NCBI RefSeq assembly: GCF_036350515.1
Contig: NZ_JAZDUE010000007.1
Span: forward strand, 124,001-188,000
DNA length: 64,000 nucleotides
Direction: 5' to 3'
Origin: Gordonia prachuapensis
GTDB taxonomy: Bacteria; Actinomycetota; Actinomycetes; Mycobacteriales; Mycobacteriaceae
Part shown: piece after piece, positions 34,747 through 43,518 of the stretch
Layout: the number at the start of each line of letters is the position of its first letter
How positions within the stretch are numbered: position 1 is the first letter of the stretch
Translations under genes and position numbers: made by a program
The notes under the pieces: generated by a model
Database searches by the model: none
What the model was told of the DNA's origin: nothing
What the model saw: only the letters and a program-made list of their open reading frames with translations

Positions 34747-35820
34747 TCCGAGGTCCGCGACGACCTCATGCGGTTGACCGAACAGCTGCGCGCTGCCGTG
34801 CGCGCGCTTGAAGAACAGCGAGATGTCGTGTTCGGCAGTGATACCGATTCCACCGTGCAGCTGGATACCCTCGCCGGCCACATGCGCGAACGCCTCGGAA
34901 CAGTGCACGTGGGCGGCAGCCGCCAGATCCGCGGCGTCGGGCGATCCTGCGACGACGCCGGCCACCGCCGCACGCGCGATCGACCGTGACGTCTCGACCA
35001 GTGCGTACATGTCGGCCATCCGATGCTTGAGGGCCTGGAACGAACCGATGGTGCGCCCGAACTGCTTGCGCGACTTGGTGTAGTCGACCGTCAGATCCAG
35101 CGCGGCGCCGGCACCCCCGACCTGTTCGGCGGCCAGCAGCGACCGGGCCAGCGCGCGCAGCCTGCCGGGCACGTCGGGGCCCGACGGGATCGTGGTCGCC
35201 GGTGTCTCGTCGAACGTGACACGCGAGAGGGCGCGGCTGGGATCGACCACCGGCAGGGGAGTGACGGTGATGCCGTCGGCGTCCGTGTCGACAGTGTGTA
35301 CGGTGATGGTGTCACCGCCTCCGGCGAGCACCACCAGCACGTCGGAAGATTCGGCATCCAGCACGTACTCGGCTGTGCCGGAAAGTAATCCGGCGTCTGC
35401 GGCCACGCCGGGTTCGGCCCAGCCGCGTTCGTCGGCCCAGCAGACGGTGGCGATGCGTTCGCCCGACGCGATCGAGGGCAGCAACTCACGGCTCGTCGTC
35501 TCGTCATCTGCGATGAGGATCGCCGCCGTTGCCAACGCGGATGCGAAGACCGGGACCGGACTCAGTGACCGGCCGAGTTCCTCGAGGACCGCAGCGGTTT
35601 CGACGAACGATGCCCCGCCACCGCCATAGGCCTCCGGGATGGGTAGCGATGCCACGCCGATCTCGGTGCACAATGTGTCCCACAACTTCCGATCCAGGCG
35701 GGGTGTGGACCGCATGGCGGCCCGCGCGCTCGCGGAATCGGCTCGGCGCGAGACGAGTTCGCGGATCGCGTCGGCGAGCGCCTCGCGTTCCTCGGCGGAG
35801 ATGGCGGGAGTGGAGGTCAT
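34729..35820 (-). CDS. Acyl-CoA dehydrogenase subunit (steroid FadE type)
   Basis: A 363-residue acyl-CoA dehydrogenase-fold protein from ATG 35820. It shows LPIPEAYGGGGASFVETAAV and the FAD-binding SRKQFGRTIGSFQALKHRMA and QLHGGIGITAEHDISLFFKR of the C-terminal domain. It is the last of three such genes in one leftward operon behind a KstR2-type box. In mycobacteria, pairs of such short FadE proteins form alpha2beta2 enzymes that oxidise steroid side chains or ring remnants. It resembles the FadE18 side of the fadE18-fadE17-echA13 cluster by position. The substrate is not determined. Confidence 0.83.
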   Translation of the reverse strand: MTSTPAISAEEREALADAIRELVSRRADSASARAAMRSTPRLDRKLWDTLCTEIGVASLPIPEAYGGGGASFVETAAVLEELGRSLSPVPVFASALATAAILIADDETTSRELLPSIASGERIATVCWADERGWAEPGVAADAGLLSGTAEYVLDAESSDVLVVLAGGGDTITVHTVDTDADGITVTPLPVVDPSRALSRVTFDETPATTIPSGPDVPGRLRALARSLLAAEQVGGAGAALDLTVDYTKSRKQFGRTIGSFQALKHRMADMYALVETSRSIARAAVAGVVAGSPDAADLAAAAHVHCSEAFAHVAGEGIQLHGGIGITAEHDISLFFKRAHGSAQLFGQPHEVVADLGSRVLG

Positions 35821-35825
35821 GGCGG

Positions 35826-36791
35826 TCACAGCGACTCCAGAACGCGTCGACGCAGATCGGCGGGGGTACCCCACGCCGTGAGCAGGGCGCGGGTCTTGGT
35901 CAGATGCAGCGACAGGTCGTGCTCGGTGGTGTATCCGATGGCGCCCAACACCTGCAGGGAACGTCGCGACGCGAGATGTGCCGCGTCCCCGGCGGCGACC
36001 TTGGCCGCGGCGACATCACGCCGGACGTCGGTGTCCTCGGGCACCAGACCGTCGATGCCGAGGGCAGCGGCATACACCAGCGGGCGTGCCATCTCGATGG
36101 CGATCGCCACATCGGCGAGGTGATGCTTCACCGCCTGAAAGGAGCCGATCGCACGGCCGAACTGCTTGCGCGCCTGCGCATAATCGGCCGCGAGCGCGAG
36201 CATCGCACCGGCCGAACCCAGCAGTTGTGCCGCCGTCGCCAGGGTTCCGATGTCGACTGCATCATCGATGGCGACGTCGTCGGCCAGCGTGGTATCGGGC
36301 AATAGTTCGGCGAGGACCCGCGACGGGTCGACCGTGGCGACGAGCTCGCCGGCGGTGGCCGTGCTGAGCACACCGTCATGCACCACATACGAGGTCTCCG
36401 CGATTGGTGCAAGAGGCGCGACCGGCGGGATCGCAACCGTGGCGATCTCGCCCTCGGCGAGCGCGCTGACCCGTTCCCCGGACACTCCGGCCGAACGGAA
36501 CAGCACCGGAAGCACCGCGATCGTCTCGACGATCGGTCCGGGCAGCGCGTGACGGCCGATCTGTTCCATCGCGACGACCATCTCGATCCCCCCGGCCGAT
36601 GCGCCGCCGCATGATTCGTCGATGAGCAGTCCGTTGACGCCCGTCTCTGCGAGCGCCGTGATGACCTGGGCGACCGGTTGGTGGTCGCCTTCGATCCACG
36701 CCCGCGCACGCGACGGGATGTCGGCCTTCGTCAGTAGAGCGTCGACCGTCGACGCGAGATCGTCATGGACGTCGGAGAGAAGGAATTCCAT
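35826..36791 (-). CDS. Short acyl-CoA dehydrogenase subunit (steroid FadE type)
   Basis: A 321-residue acyl-CoA dehydrogenase homologue, shorter than the usual 380, from ATG 36791 behind AGGTGA. The N-terminal helical domain and the C-terminal FAD part (ARKQFGRAIGSFQAVKHHLA, LGAIGYTTEHDLSLHL) are present, but the middle beta-domain is shortened. Such reduced subunits usually act in heteromeric FadE complexes. It lies 5 bases after the gene upstream (37962-36796) and 5 bases before the next subunit. Confidence 0.83.
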   Translation of the reverse strand: MEFLLSDVHDDLASTVDALLTKADIPSRARAWIEGDHQPVAQVITALAETGVNGLLIDESCGGASAGGIEMVVAMEQIGRHALPGPIVETIAVLPVLFRSAGVSGERVSALAEGEIATVAIPPVAPLAPIAETSYVVHDGVLSTATAGELVATVDPSRVLAELLPDTTLADDVAIDDAVDIGTLATAAQLLGSAGAMLALAADYAQARKQFGRAIGSFQAVKHHLADVAIAIEMARPLVYAAALGIDGLVPEDTDVRRDVAAAKVAAGDAAHLASRRSLQVLGAIGYTTEHDLSLHLTKTRALLTAWGTPADLRRRVLESL

Positions 36792-36795
36792 GGTG

Positions 36796-37962
36796 TCACC
36801 TGTCTCCACGCGGCAGGCCGAGGAGCCGTTCCGCGATCACGTTGCGCTGGATCTCGTTGGTACCGGCGTAGATCGGTCCCGACAACGAGAAGAGATACCC
36901 GTCCATCCACGCGTCGTCGATCTCGGCGTCGACACCCTGCAGGTCGAGTGCCGTTTCGTGGGCGGCGATGTCCCACTGCGACCAGAAGACCTTGTTGATC
37001 GACGACTCCATGCCGAGCTGTCCGCCGGCCGCGAGCCGGCTCACGGTCTGATAGGTGGACAACTCGTAGGCCCGTGCGCCTATCCATGCATCCGCCACGC
37101 GGGCATCGACATTCGCGGTCGAATACAGGCCGTCCCGGTTCTGTTTCCACAGCTCGACGAGCCGGTCCGTCGTGGCCAGGAAGCGCCCGGGAGAGCGCAG
37201 CGACAGACCGCGTTCATTGGCGGCGGTGCTCATCGCGACCTTCCACCCGTTGTCGACGGCCCCGATGACGCCGCTGTCGCCGGGCGCCGCCGGATCGTCC
37301 GGGACGAAGACGTCCTCCAGGAACAATTCGGCGAATCCGGCCTCGCCGTCGAGCTGCTCGATCGGCCGGACGGTGACCCCGTCGGCGCGCAGGTCGAACA
37401 TGAAGTAGGTCAGCCCGCGGTGGCGTTGGGCCTCCTTGTCCGTGCGGAACAGGCCGAACGCCCAATCCGCGAAACTCGATCGCGAGCTCCACGTTTTCTG
37501 ACCGTTCAACAGCCAACCGCCGTCGGTGCGGGTCGCCGTCGACCGCAGGGACGCGAGATCGCTACCGGCTTCCGGTTCACTCCACGCCTGCCCCCAGATG
37601 TCGTCGGCGCGGGCCATCCGGGGCAGGATGCGGGCGAGCTGATCGGGGTTCGCGTGCTCGAAAAGCGTTGGTGCGAGCAGGAAGATACCGTTCTGGCTGA
37701 CGCGCCCGGGCGCGCCCGAGCGGTAGTACTCCTCTTCGAAGATCACCCAGTGCAGCAAGCCGACGTCACGGCCGCCGTACTCCTCCGGCCAGCTCACCAC
37801 CGACATACGGTCGGCGGCCATCGTGCGTTCCCACTCCCGGTGCGCCTCGAACCCGTCGGCCGTGTCCATCGACGGAAGAGGTTGGGCGGGAACGTGGTCG
37901 GCGAGCCAGTTGCGTACCTCGGTACGGAACTGCTCGGCGTCGTCGTCGAAGAAGAGATCCAT
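36796..37962 (-). CDS. Acyl-CoA dehydrogenase (FadE17-like by context)
   Basis: A 388-residue full-length acyl-CoA dehydrogenase. It has FAD/substrate motifs WGQAWSEPEAGSDLASLRS and LNGQKTWSS in the middle domain, and the C-terminal YAGTNEIQRNVIAERLLGLP. The gene begins one base after the enoyl-CoA hydratase stop, so the two are tightly coupled. The order echA - full-length fadE - short fadE subunits resembles M. tuberculosis Rv1935c-Rv1933c, which I use only as a guide. A role in steroid or side-chain beta-oxidation is inferred from the KstR2-type box at 38913. Confidence 0.87.
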   Translation of the reverse strand: MDLFFDDDAEQFRTEVRNWLADHVPAQPLPSMDTADGFEAHREWERTMAADRMSVVSWPEEYGGRDVGLLHWVIFEEEYYRSGAPGRVSQNGIFLLAPTLFEHANPDQLARILPRMARADDIWGQAWSEPEAGSDLASLRSTATRTDGGWLLNGQKTWSSRSSFADWAFGLFRTDKEAQRHRGLTYFMFDLRADGVTVRPIEQLDGEAGFAELFLEDVFVPDDPAAPGDSGVIGAVDNGWKVAMSTAANERGLSLRSPGRFLATTDRLVELWKQNRDGLYSTANVDARVADAWIGARAYELSTYQTVSRLAAGGQLGMESSINKVFWSQWDIAAHETALDLQGVDAEIDDAWMDGYLFSLSGPIYAGTNEIQRNVIAERLLGLPRGDR

Positions 37963-37963
37963 G

Positions 37964-38896
37964 TCAGCTGCCGCTCCCGTTGGAGCCGGCGCCGCCGGAA
38001 CTACCCGAAGAAGCCTTCATCGACTTGGCATCCATCCCGCCGAGAGAATCCCCACCCGACTCGGCATTGGCCGCATGCGCGAAGTGATGCCACCCGAACA
38101 CCGAGTCCATCGAGTTACGCAAACCCATCTGGTCCTCGCAGATGTTGACGGCCTTCTTGGACAAGAACAGCCCCTGCATCGGCATCGCGACCATCTTCTC
38201 GGCGATCGTGTGCACCTTGGTGGTCAGCTCGTCGCGGGTGACGACGTGGTTGACCATGCCCCATTCGGCGGCCTGGGTGGCGGTGAAACGTTCGCCGGTG
38301 AACAGGATCTCCTTGGCGCGCCGGGTTCCGAGCGCGAAGGCATGTGCGAAGTACTCGACGCCGGGGATGCCCATCCGCGCCACCGGGTCTGAGAAGAAGG
38401 CGTCGTCGGAGGCGACGATGAAGTCGCAGATCCAGGCGAGCATCAGGCCGCCCGCGATGCACGCGCCGTGCACCTGCGCGATGACCGGCTTGGGGATCTC
38501 CCGCCACCGGCGACACATCCCCATGTACACCTCCATCTCGCGGGCGAGGCGTTGGTCGGCGCCGGACTTGTCGGTGTGATCCCAGTGCAGAACCGCGACG
38601 TTGTCGTAGTAGGTGTCGAAGTCGCGCTCAGGCGTGCCGATGTCGTGACCGGCGGAGAAATGCTTGCCGTTGGCCCGCAGCACGATGACCTTCACCGCGG
38701 TGTCGTCGACGGCCTTGCGGAACGCCGCATCGAGCGAATAGGTCATCACCGAGTTCTGCGCGTTGCGGTACTCGGGACGGTTGAGCGTCACGTACGCGAC
38801 GGCACCCTCGGGGCCGGCCACCTCGTAGGCGACCGGCGACGATTCCGGACCGAGGTCGTCGGGGCCGAGGACGGGTGGGATGACGGCATCGCTCAT
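37964..38896 (-). CDS. Enoyl-CoA hydratase/isomerase family (EchA13-like)
   Basis: A 310-residue crotonase-fold protein. The oxyanion-hole segments are KHFSAGHDIGT and GACIAGGLMLAWICDFIVAS. It is larger than most hydratases, with an insert after HDIGT and a Ser/Gly-rich, probably disordered tail (last 20 residues). It starts the operon with three acyl-CoA dehydrogenases. The perfect KstR2-type box at 38913-38926 ends 17 bases before the start. Hydration or retro-aldol cleavage of a steroid-derived CoA ester is possible; the substrate is unknown. Confidence 0.87.
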   Translation of the reverse strand: MSDAVIPPVLGPDDLGPESSPVAYEVAGPEGAVAYVTLNRPEYRNAQNSVMTYSLDAAFRKAVDDTAVKVIVLRANGKHFSAGHDIGTPERDFDTYYDNVAVLHWDHTDKSGADQRLAREMEVYMGMCRRWREIPKPVIAQVHGACIAGGLMLAWICDFIVASDDAFFSDPVARMGIPGVEYFAHAFALGTRRAKEILFTGERFTATQAAEWGMVNHVVTRDELTTKVHTIAEKMVAMPMQGLFLSKKAVNICEDQMGLRNSMDSVFGWHHFAHAANAESGGDSLGGMDAKSMKASSGSSGGAGSNGSGS

Positions 38897-38912
38897 GCCC
38901 CGAGCCTAACCT

Positions 38913-38926
38913 AGCAAGTGCTTGGT
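38913..38926. promoter_or_regulatory. KstR2-type operator upstream of echA-fadE operon
   Basis: AGCAAGTGCTTGGT matches the published KstR2 palindrome ANCAAGNNCTTGNT at every fixed position, and the symmetry extends outwards to ACC and GGT. In mycobacteria KstR2 controls catabolism of the steroid ring C/D remnant (HIP). No kstR2 gene is in the window; another FadR/TetR-like regulator using a similar site cannot be excluded. Confidence 0.7.
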
Positions 38927-38980
38927 TGGTAGTCGGGTGAGGTGGCCATGCGATCAGTCGCCGTGACGACCGCACGGTGG

Positions 38981-39919
38981 TCACGAGAGTTGCGTGGAGA
39001 TCGAACTCGCAGCCGCGCGCGTCTCCTCGGCCAGAGTGCACAGGTCAACAGCCGACAACGTCGTGTTCGGGCACAGGACGATCGATGCGACGACGAACCC
39101 CGACGAGTCGAAGATCGGAGCGCCGATGGTCACCGCCGCGACATCGCCCTCGAGTTCGGCAGGCAGGTAATCGATCGCCGACAATTCCGTCAGCAGGTCG
39201 TCGACCCGTGATCGAAGCCGATCGGGCACGCTGTCCAACGTGCCCAGCGCCTCGATCATCGCGACATGGTCGTCGGTCATCCGCTCGATCGAGTACCCGC
39301 GTTCGGCAATCGTGTGCAGCACCGTCTGCAGTCGAGGGCGGATCGTGTCCGGAGCCTGCGCCAGCCATGCGGCCTGGGTCTCGGCCGATTCGCAGGCGAT
39401 GAACTCACGGCAGATGGGTGGCCGGAGCCGGACCTGACGGCCGTGCCGAAACCACGGCGAATCGTCTCGGTCGCGAACTCGTGCCGGGACGATGTGGTCG
39501 GTCACCGTGATCAGTTCAGACCCGATCCGTTGGGCGACGAACGCGGCCATGTCGAATCGTTCGCTCAGTTCACGTGCGCATGCGCTTGCCCACCGGGCGA
39601 CGTTGTCGGCCGAGCCGGCAGCTCGTGCCAGGGCCGCGAACGCCGGTCCGACGGTGTACGCGCCGGTCTTCACGTCACGGAGCACCCAACCGTGGTCGAT
39701 CAGTTCGCCGACGATCGCGTGGGCGGTGGCCCGGGACAGTCCGGTCCGCCGGACGATCTCGGCAAGGGGCAGGGCCTGCTGCTCGGGGCTCGCCAGGAGT
39801 TCGATGATGCGGATCACGCGACTCGTCGGGGGAGAATGTGAAGACCGGTCGTGGGGAGGGCCCGACGCGCGCGCGGGTTGTTGACGCGCATCCGCCGACT
39901 CACCTACGGTCTGTGTCAC
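38981..39919 (-). CDS. IclR family transcriptional regulator
   Basis: A 312-residue IclR-type regulator. The winged helix-turn-helix spans about residues 32-90 (LAEIVRRTGLSRATAHAIVG), followed by the effector domain. It has a long, poorly conserved N-terminal extension; the GTG 39919 start has no clear ribosome site, so a later start is possible. It is divergent from cysD with 46 bases between starts, and a 16-base palindrome at 39935-39950 lies in that gap. Control of cysDNC, or of the neighbouring echA-fadE operon, is possible. Confidence 0.82.
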   Translation of the reverse strand: MTQTVGESADARQQPARASGPPHDRSSHSPPTSRVIRIIELLASPEQQALPLAEIVRRTGLSRATAHAIVGELIDHGWVLRDVKTGAYTVGPAFAALARAAGSADNVARWASACARELSERFDMAAFVAQRIGSELITVTDHIVPARVRDRDDSPWFRHGRQVRLRPPICREFIACESAETQAAWLAQAPDTIRPRLQTVLHTIAERGYSIERMTDDHVAMIEALGTLDSVPDRLRSRVDDLLTELSAIDYLPAELEGDVAAVTIGAPIFDSSGFVVASIVLCPNTTLSAVDLCTLAEETRAAASSISTQLS

Positions 39920-39934
39920 ATAGTCAATGCTTAG

Positions 39935-39950
39935 TGTCGAGTATTCGACA
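39935..39950. promoter_or_regulatory. Palindrome between iclR-type gene and cysD
   Basis: TGTCGA-GTAT-TCGACA has perfect 6-base arms and ends 5 bases before the AAGGAG ribosome site of cysD. It is a candidate operator for the IclR protein or for a sulfur regulator. Confidence 0.5.
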
Positions 39951-39965
39951 TGTCAAGGAGTTCGA

Positions 39966-40913
39966 ATGGTTTCGAGCGCTACGGGTGCTAAAGATCGGCG
40001 AGCGCACCACGGATACGAGTTGACCCACCTCGAGGCACTCGAGGCCGAGTCGGTGCACATCATGCGTGAGGTGGCGGCGACCTTCGAGCGCCCCGGGCTG
40101 CTGTTCTCGGGCGGCAAGGACTCCGTGGTGATGTTCCACCTCGCGCAGAAGGCATTCTGGCCGGCGCCCGTCCCGTTTCCCCTCATGCATGTCGACACCG
40201 GCCACAACTTCGACGAGGTGATCGACTACCGCGACCGGGTGGTGGCCGAAACCGGAGTTCGCCTGGTGGTGAGTTCGGTCCAGGACGACATCGACGCCGG
40301 TCGGGTCGTCGAGAGCACCGGCCCCGGGGCCAGCCGCAACCGACTGCAGACGACGGCGTTGCTGCGCGGAATCCAGGAGAACCGCTTCGACGCGGTGTTC
40401 GGCGGAGCGCGGCGCGACGAGGAGAAGGCCCGGGCCAAAGAGCGGGTGTTCAGTTTCCGGGACGAGTTCGGCGCCTGGGACCCGCGGGCGCAGCGCCCCG
40501 AACTGTGGCAGCTCTACAACGGTCGTCATCACAAGGGTGAGCACATCCGGGTGTTCCCGCTGAGTAACTGGACCGAGCTCGACATCTGGCAGTACATCGG
40601 CGCCGAGAACATCGAACTGCCGCCCATCTACTACGCGCATGAACGTGAGGTGATCCCGCGCGACGGGATGTTGCTCGCGAAAACCCGTTTCCTGCAGCAG
40701 TATCCGGGGGAAGCGTCACATGTGGAGATGGTGCGGTTCCGTACGGTCGGTGACGCGACGTGTACCGGGTGCGTCCAGTCCACCGCGGACACCATCGACA
40801 AGGTGATCGACGAGATCGCGATCACCCGTGTGACCGAGCGGGGTGCCACCCGCGCCGACGACCGGATCTCGGAATCGGGGATGGAAGATCGCAAGAAGGA
40901 GGGCTACTTCTGA
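39966..40913 (+). CDS. cysD: Sulfate adenylyltransferase subunit 2
   Basis: A 315-residue ATP-sulfurylase small subunit from ATG 39966 behind AAGGAG. The PP-loop SGGKDS (48-53) binds ATP. With CysN it makes APS from sulfate. The family segments MHVDTGHNFDEVI and FGGARRDEEKARAKERVFS are complete, and the protein ends in the typical MEDRKKEGYF. Its stop overlaps the cysNC start (TGATG). Confidence 0.95.
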   Translation: MVSSATGAKDRRAHHGYELTHLEALEAESVHIMREVAATFERPGLLFSGGKDSVVMFHLAQKAFWPAPVPFPLMHVDTGHNFDEVIDYRDRVVAETGVRLVVSSVQDDIDAGRVVESTGPGASRNRLQTTALLRGIQENRFDAVFGGARRDEEKARAKERVFSFRDEFGAWDPRAQRPELWQLYNGRHHKGEHIRVFPLSNWTELDIWQYIGAENIELPPIYYAHEREVIPRDGMLLAKTRFLQQYPGEASHVEMVRFRTVGDATCTGCVQSTADTIDKVIDEIAITRVTERGATRADDRISESGMEDRKKEGYF

Positions 40914-42751
40914 TGCCCAAGGAACTGTTGCGGTTGGCCACCGCCGGCTCGGTCGACGACGGGAAGTCGACCCTGATCGGCCGACTTCTGTTCGACTCCA
41001 AGACGATCTTCACCGATCAGCTCGAATCCATCGAACGCACGAGCGCCGAGCGCGGGGATGAATACGCCAACCTGGCGCTGCTGACCGACGGCCTGCGCGC
41101 CGAGCGTGAACAGGGCATCACCATCGACGTGGCCTACCGCTACTTCTCCACCCCCAAGCGCAAGTTCATCATCGCCGACACACCCGGGCACGTGCAGTAC
41201 ACCCGCAACATGGTGACGGGTGCGTCGACGGCCGATCTGGCGATGATCCTCGTCGACGCGCGCAAGGGTGTGCTGGAGCAGACCAAGCGACATGCCTTCC
41301 TGTCGTCGTTGCTCGGGATTCCGCACCTCACGATCTGTGTCAACAAGATGGATCTCGTCGACTGGTCGCAGGAGCGGTTCGACGAGATCTGTGACGACTT
41401 CATCGCTTTCGCCGCGAAACTGAATGTCACCGACCTCACCTTCATCCCGTTGTCGGCGCTGCAGGGCGACAACGTCGTCGACCAGTCCGTGAACATGCCG
41501 TGGTACGAGGGCCGTCCTCTGCTCAATCACCTGGAGAACGTCTACATCGCGTCGGACCGCAACCTCATCGACGCGCGAATGCCGGTGCAGTACGTGATCC
41601 GCCCACAACGCAGCGACGGCGCCGACCATCGCGCCTACGCCGGGACGGTCGCGGGCGGTGTCTTCTCCCGCGGCGACGAAGTGGTGGTCCTGCCGAGTGG
41701 GTTCAGCACCACCATCGCCGAGATCTGGGGCCCCGGCGGCGTTCCGGTGGACGAGGCCTTCGCATCGATGGCGGTGTCGATGGAGCTCGCCGACGAGATC
41801 GACATCATGCGCGGCGACATGTTGGCACGCCCGAACAACCGGCCGTTCGTCGGCCGCGACCTCGACGCCATGGTGTGCTGGTTCTCCGACGACACCGAGC
41901 TGCGACCGGGAAACCGCTACGCGATGATGTGTGGAACACGCGCCACCCGCGCCCAGATCAGCGGTCTGAACTACCGGCTGGACGTGAACACCCTGCATCG
42001 CGATGAAGAAGCGAAAACGTTGGAGCTCAACGAGATCGCCCGCATCACGCTGCACGCTCAACAGCCGGTCATGTTCGACCCGTACCGGAAGAATCGCGAG
42101 ACCGGAAGCTTCATCCTGATCGACGAGGCGACCAACAAGACCGTCGCGGCCGGGATGATCACGGCGCCGGTGAGCAAGGACAGCCATGTGGTGTGGCAGA
42201 CCACCAAGGTGACGCGCGAACAGCGCACCCACCAGGGGGCGACCATCTGGTTGACCGGGTTGTCGGGGTCCGGGAAGTCGTCGCTTGCCGTTGAACTCGA
42301 GCGGCGGATGGTCGCCGAGAGCCGACCCGCGTATCTGATGGACGGCGACAACCTTCGCCATGGGCTCAATGCCGACCTCGGATTCTCCGACGACGACCGT
42401 CGCGAGAACATTCGCCGGACCAGTGAGGTGGCGGCGCTGTTCGCCGATGCCGGGGCGATCGCCATCGTCTCCCTGATCAGTCCGTTCGCCGAGGAACGCC
42501 AACGGGCGCGGGAGATCCATGCCGAACGGCGGCTGCCGTTCTACGAGATCTTCATCGACACACCCATCGAGATGTGTGAACAGCGAGACCCGAAGGGGCT
42601 CTACGCGAAAGCGCGACGCGGCGAGATCAGCCAGTTCACCGGCATCGACTCACCGTACGAACGTCCCGCCGACCCCGACATCGTCGTGACACCATCGGAT
42701 GGCTCACCCGCCGAGGTGGCCGAATCGGTCATCCGCAACCTTGGACTGTAG
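40913..42751 (+). CDS. cysNC: Fused sulfate adenylyltransferase subunit 1 / APS kinase
   Basis: A 612-residue bifunctional protein from ATG 40913. The GTPase CysN part (about 1-430) carries AGSVDDGKS (11-19), DTPGH (89-93) and NKMD (144-147). The APS kinase part (about 440-612) has the P-loop GLSGSGKSS (449-457) and the family end region ISQFTGIDSPYERP. GTP hydrolysis drives APS formation with CysD, and the kinase domain makes PAPS. The CysNC fusion is normal for mycobacteria. PAPS is needed by sulfotransferases such as the one at 17505. Confidence 0.95.
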   Translation: MPKELLRLATAGSVDDGKSTLIGRLLFDSKTIFTDQLESIERTSAERGDEYANLALLTDGLRAEREQGITIDVAYRYFSTPKRKFIIADTPGHVQYTRNMVTGASTADLAMILVDARKGVLEQTKRHAFLSSLLGIPHLTICVNKMDLVDWSQERFDEICDDFIAFAAKLNVTDLTFIPLSALQGDNVVDQSVNMPWYEGRPLLNHLENVYIASDRNLIDARMPVQYVIRPQRSDGADHRAYAGTVAGGVFSRGDEVVVLPSGFSTTIAEIWGPGGVPVDEAFASMAVSMELADEIDIMRGDMLARPNNRPFVGRDLDAMVCWFSDDTELRPGNRYAMMCGTRATRAQISGLNYRLDVNTLHRDEEAKTLELNEIARITLHAQQPVMFDPYRKNRETGSFILIDEATNKTVAAGMITAPVSKDSHVVWQTTKVTREQRTHQGATIWLTGLSGSGKSSLAVELERRMVAESRPAYLMDGDNLRHGLNADLGFSDDDRRENIRRTSEVAALFADAGAIAIVSLISPFAEERQRAREIHAERRLPFYEIFIDTPIEMCEQRDPKGLYAKARRGEISQFTGIDSPYERPADPDIVVTPSDGSPAEVAESVIRNLGL

Positions 42752-42759
42752 GAGACAGC

Positions 42760-43518
42760 GTGTCGGACGATCGGGACCTTGCCGGTGACCTCGCCACCGA
42801 CGCAGGTCGACTGCTGATGGACATCCGCGCCGAGAGCGGCTTGCGCGGCAAGGAACTCGGCGCGGAGGGTGACCGGCGATCCAACGACCTGTTGCTGGCG
42901 CGTCTGGCAGCCGAACGGCCCGACGACGCCGTGCTCTCCGAGGAATCCGCCGACGACAAGCGCCGACTCGACGCGGAACGCGTGTGGATCGTCGATCCGG
43001 TGGACGGCACACGGGAATACGGAACCGACGATCACGCCGACTGGGCGGTGCACGTCGCGTTGTGGCATGCCGACCGGGGGCTGATCGCGGGGGCGGTGGC
43101 ATTGCCGGCGCTCGGCATCACCTATGTCGACGACTCCGAACCCGTGGCCGCGACGACCGGCTTGGCGGCGACCCCGAGAGGTGATCGTCCCCGCGTGGTG
43201 GTGAGTGCCTCACGCGCACCGGCCTTTTCGCAGGCTGTCGCAGACGCGGTTGGCGGGGAGGTGCTACCGATGGGCTCGGCGGGGGCCAAGGCGATGGCCG
43301 TGGTGCGCGGCGAGGCTGACGCCTACGTGCATGCCGGCGGACAGTACGAGTGGGATTCGGCGGCTCCGGTGGCGGTCGCCGCGGCGAAGGGGCTGTGGTG
43401 CGGGCGGATCGACGGCAGTGAACTGGTGTACAACCAGGACGACACCTATCTGCCGGATCTGATCATCTGCCGACCGGAGTTGCGTGACGCGATTCTCGGG
43501 GCCCTGCTGGTTGAGTAG
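42760..43518 (+). CDS. cysQ: 3'-phosphoadenosine-5'-phosphate phosphatase
   Basis: A 252-residue inositol-monophosphatase-fold enzyme that removes the 3'-phosphate of PAP, recycling the product of PAPS use. The metal site motifs EES, DPVDGTREY and WDSAAPVAV are present. It starts at GTG 42760, 8 bases after the cysNC stop, behind AGGAG. The last four codons (LLVE) and the stop are part of the palindromic repeat at 43503, so the C-terminus has been created or replaced by the repeat. Confidence 0.9.
   Translation: MSDDRDLAGDLATDAGRLLMDIRAESGLRGKELGAEGDRRSNDLLLARLAAERPDDAVLSEESADDKRRLDAERVWIVDPVDGTREYGTDDHADWAVHVALWHADRGLIAGAVALPALGITYVDDSEPVAATTGLAATPRGDRPRVVVSASRAPAFSQAVADAVGGEVLPMGSAGAKAMAVVRGEADAYVHAGGQYEWDSAAPVAVAAAKGLWCGRIDGSELVYNQDDTYLPDLIICRPELRDAILGALLVE

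Noticed and set aside
38280..38292. TGAAACGTT inside the enoyl-CoA hydratase resembling the rhamnose LacI operator
   Set aside because: Only half of the palindrome is present and it lies within coding sequence.
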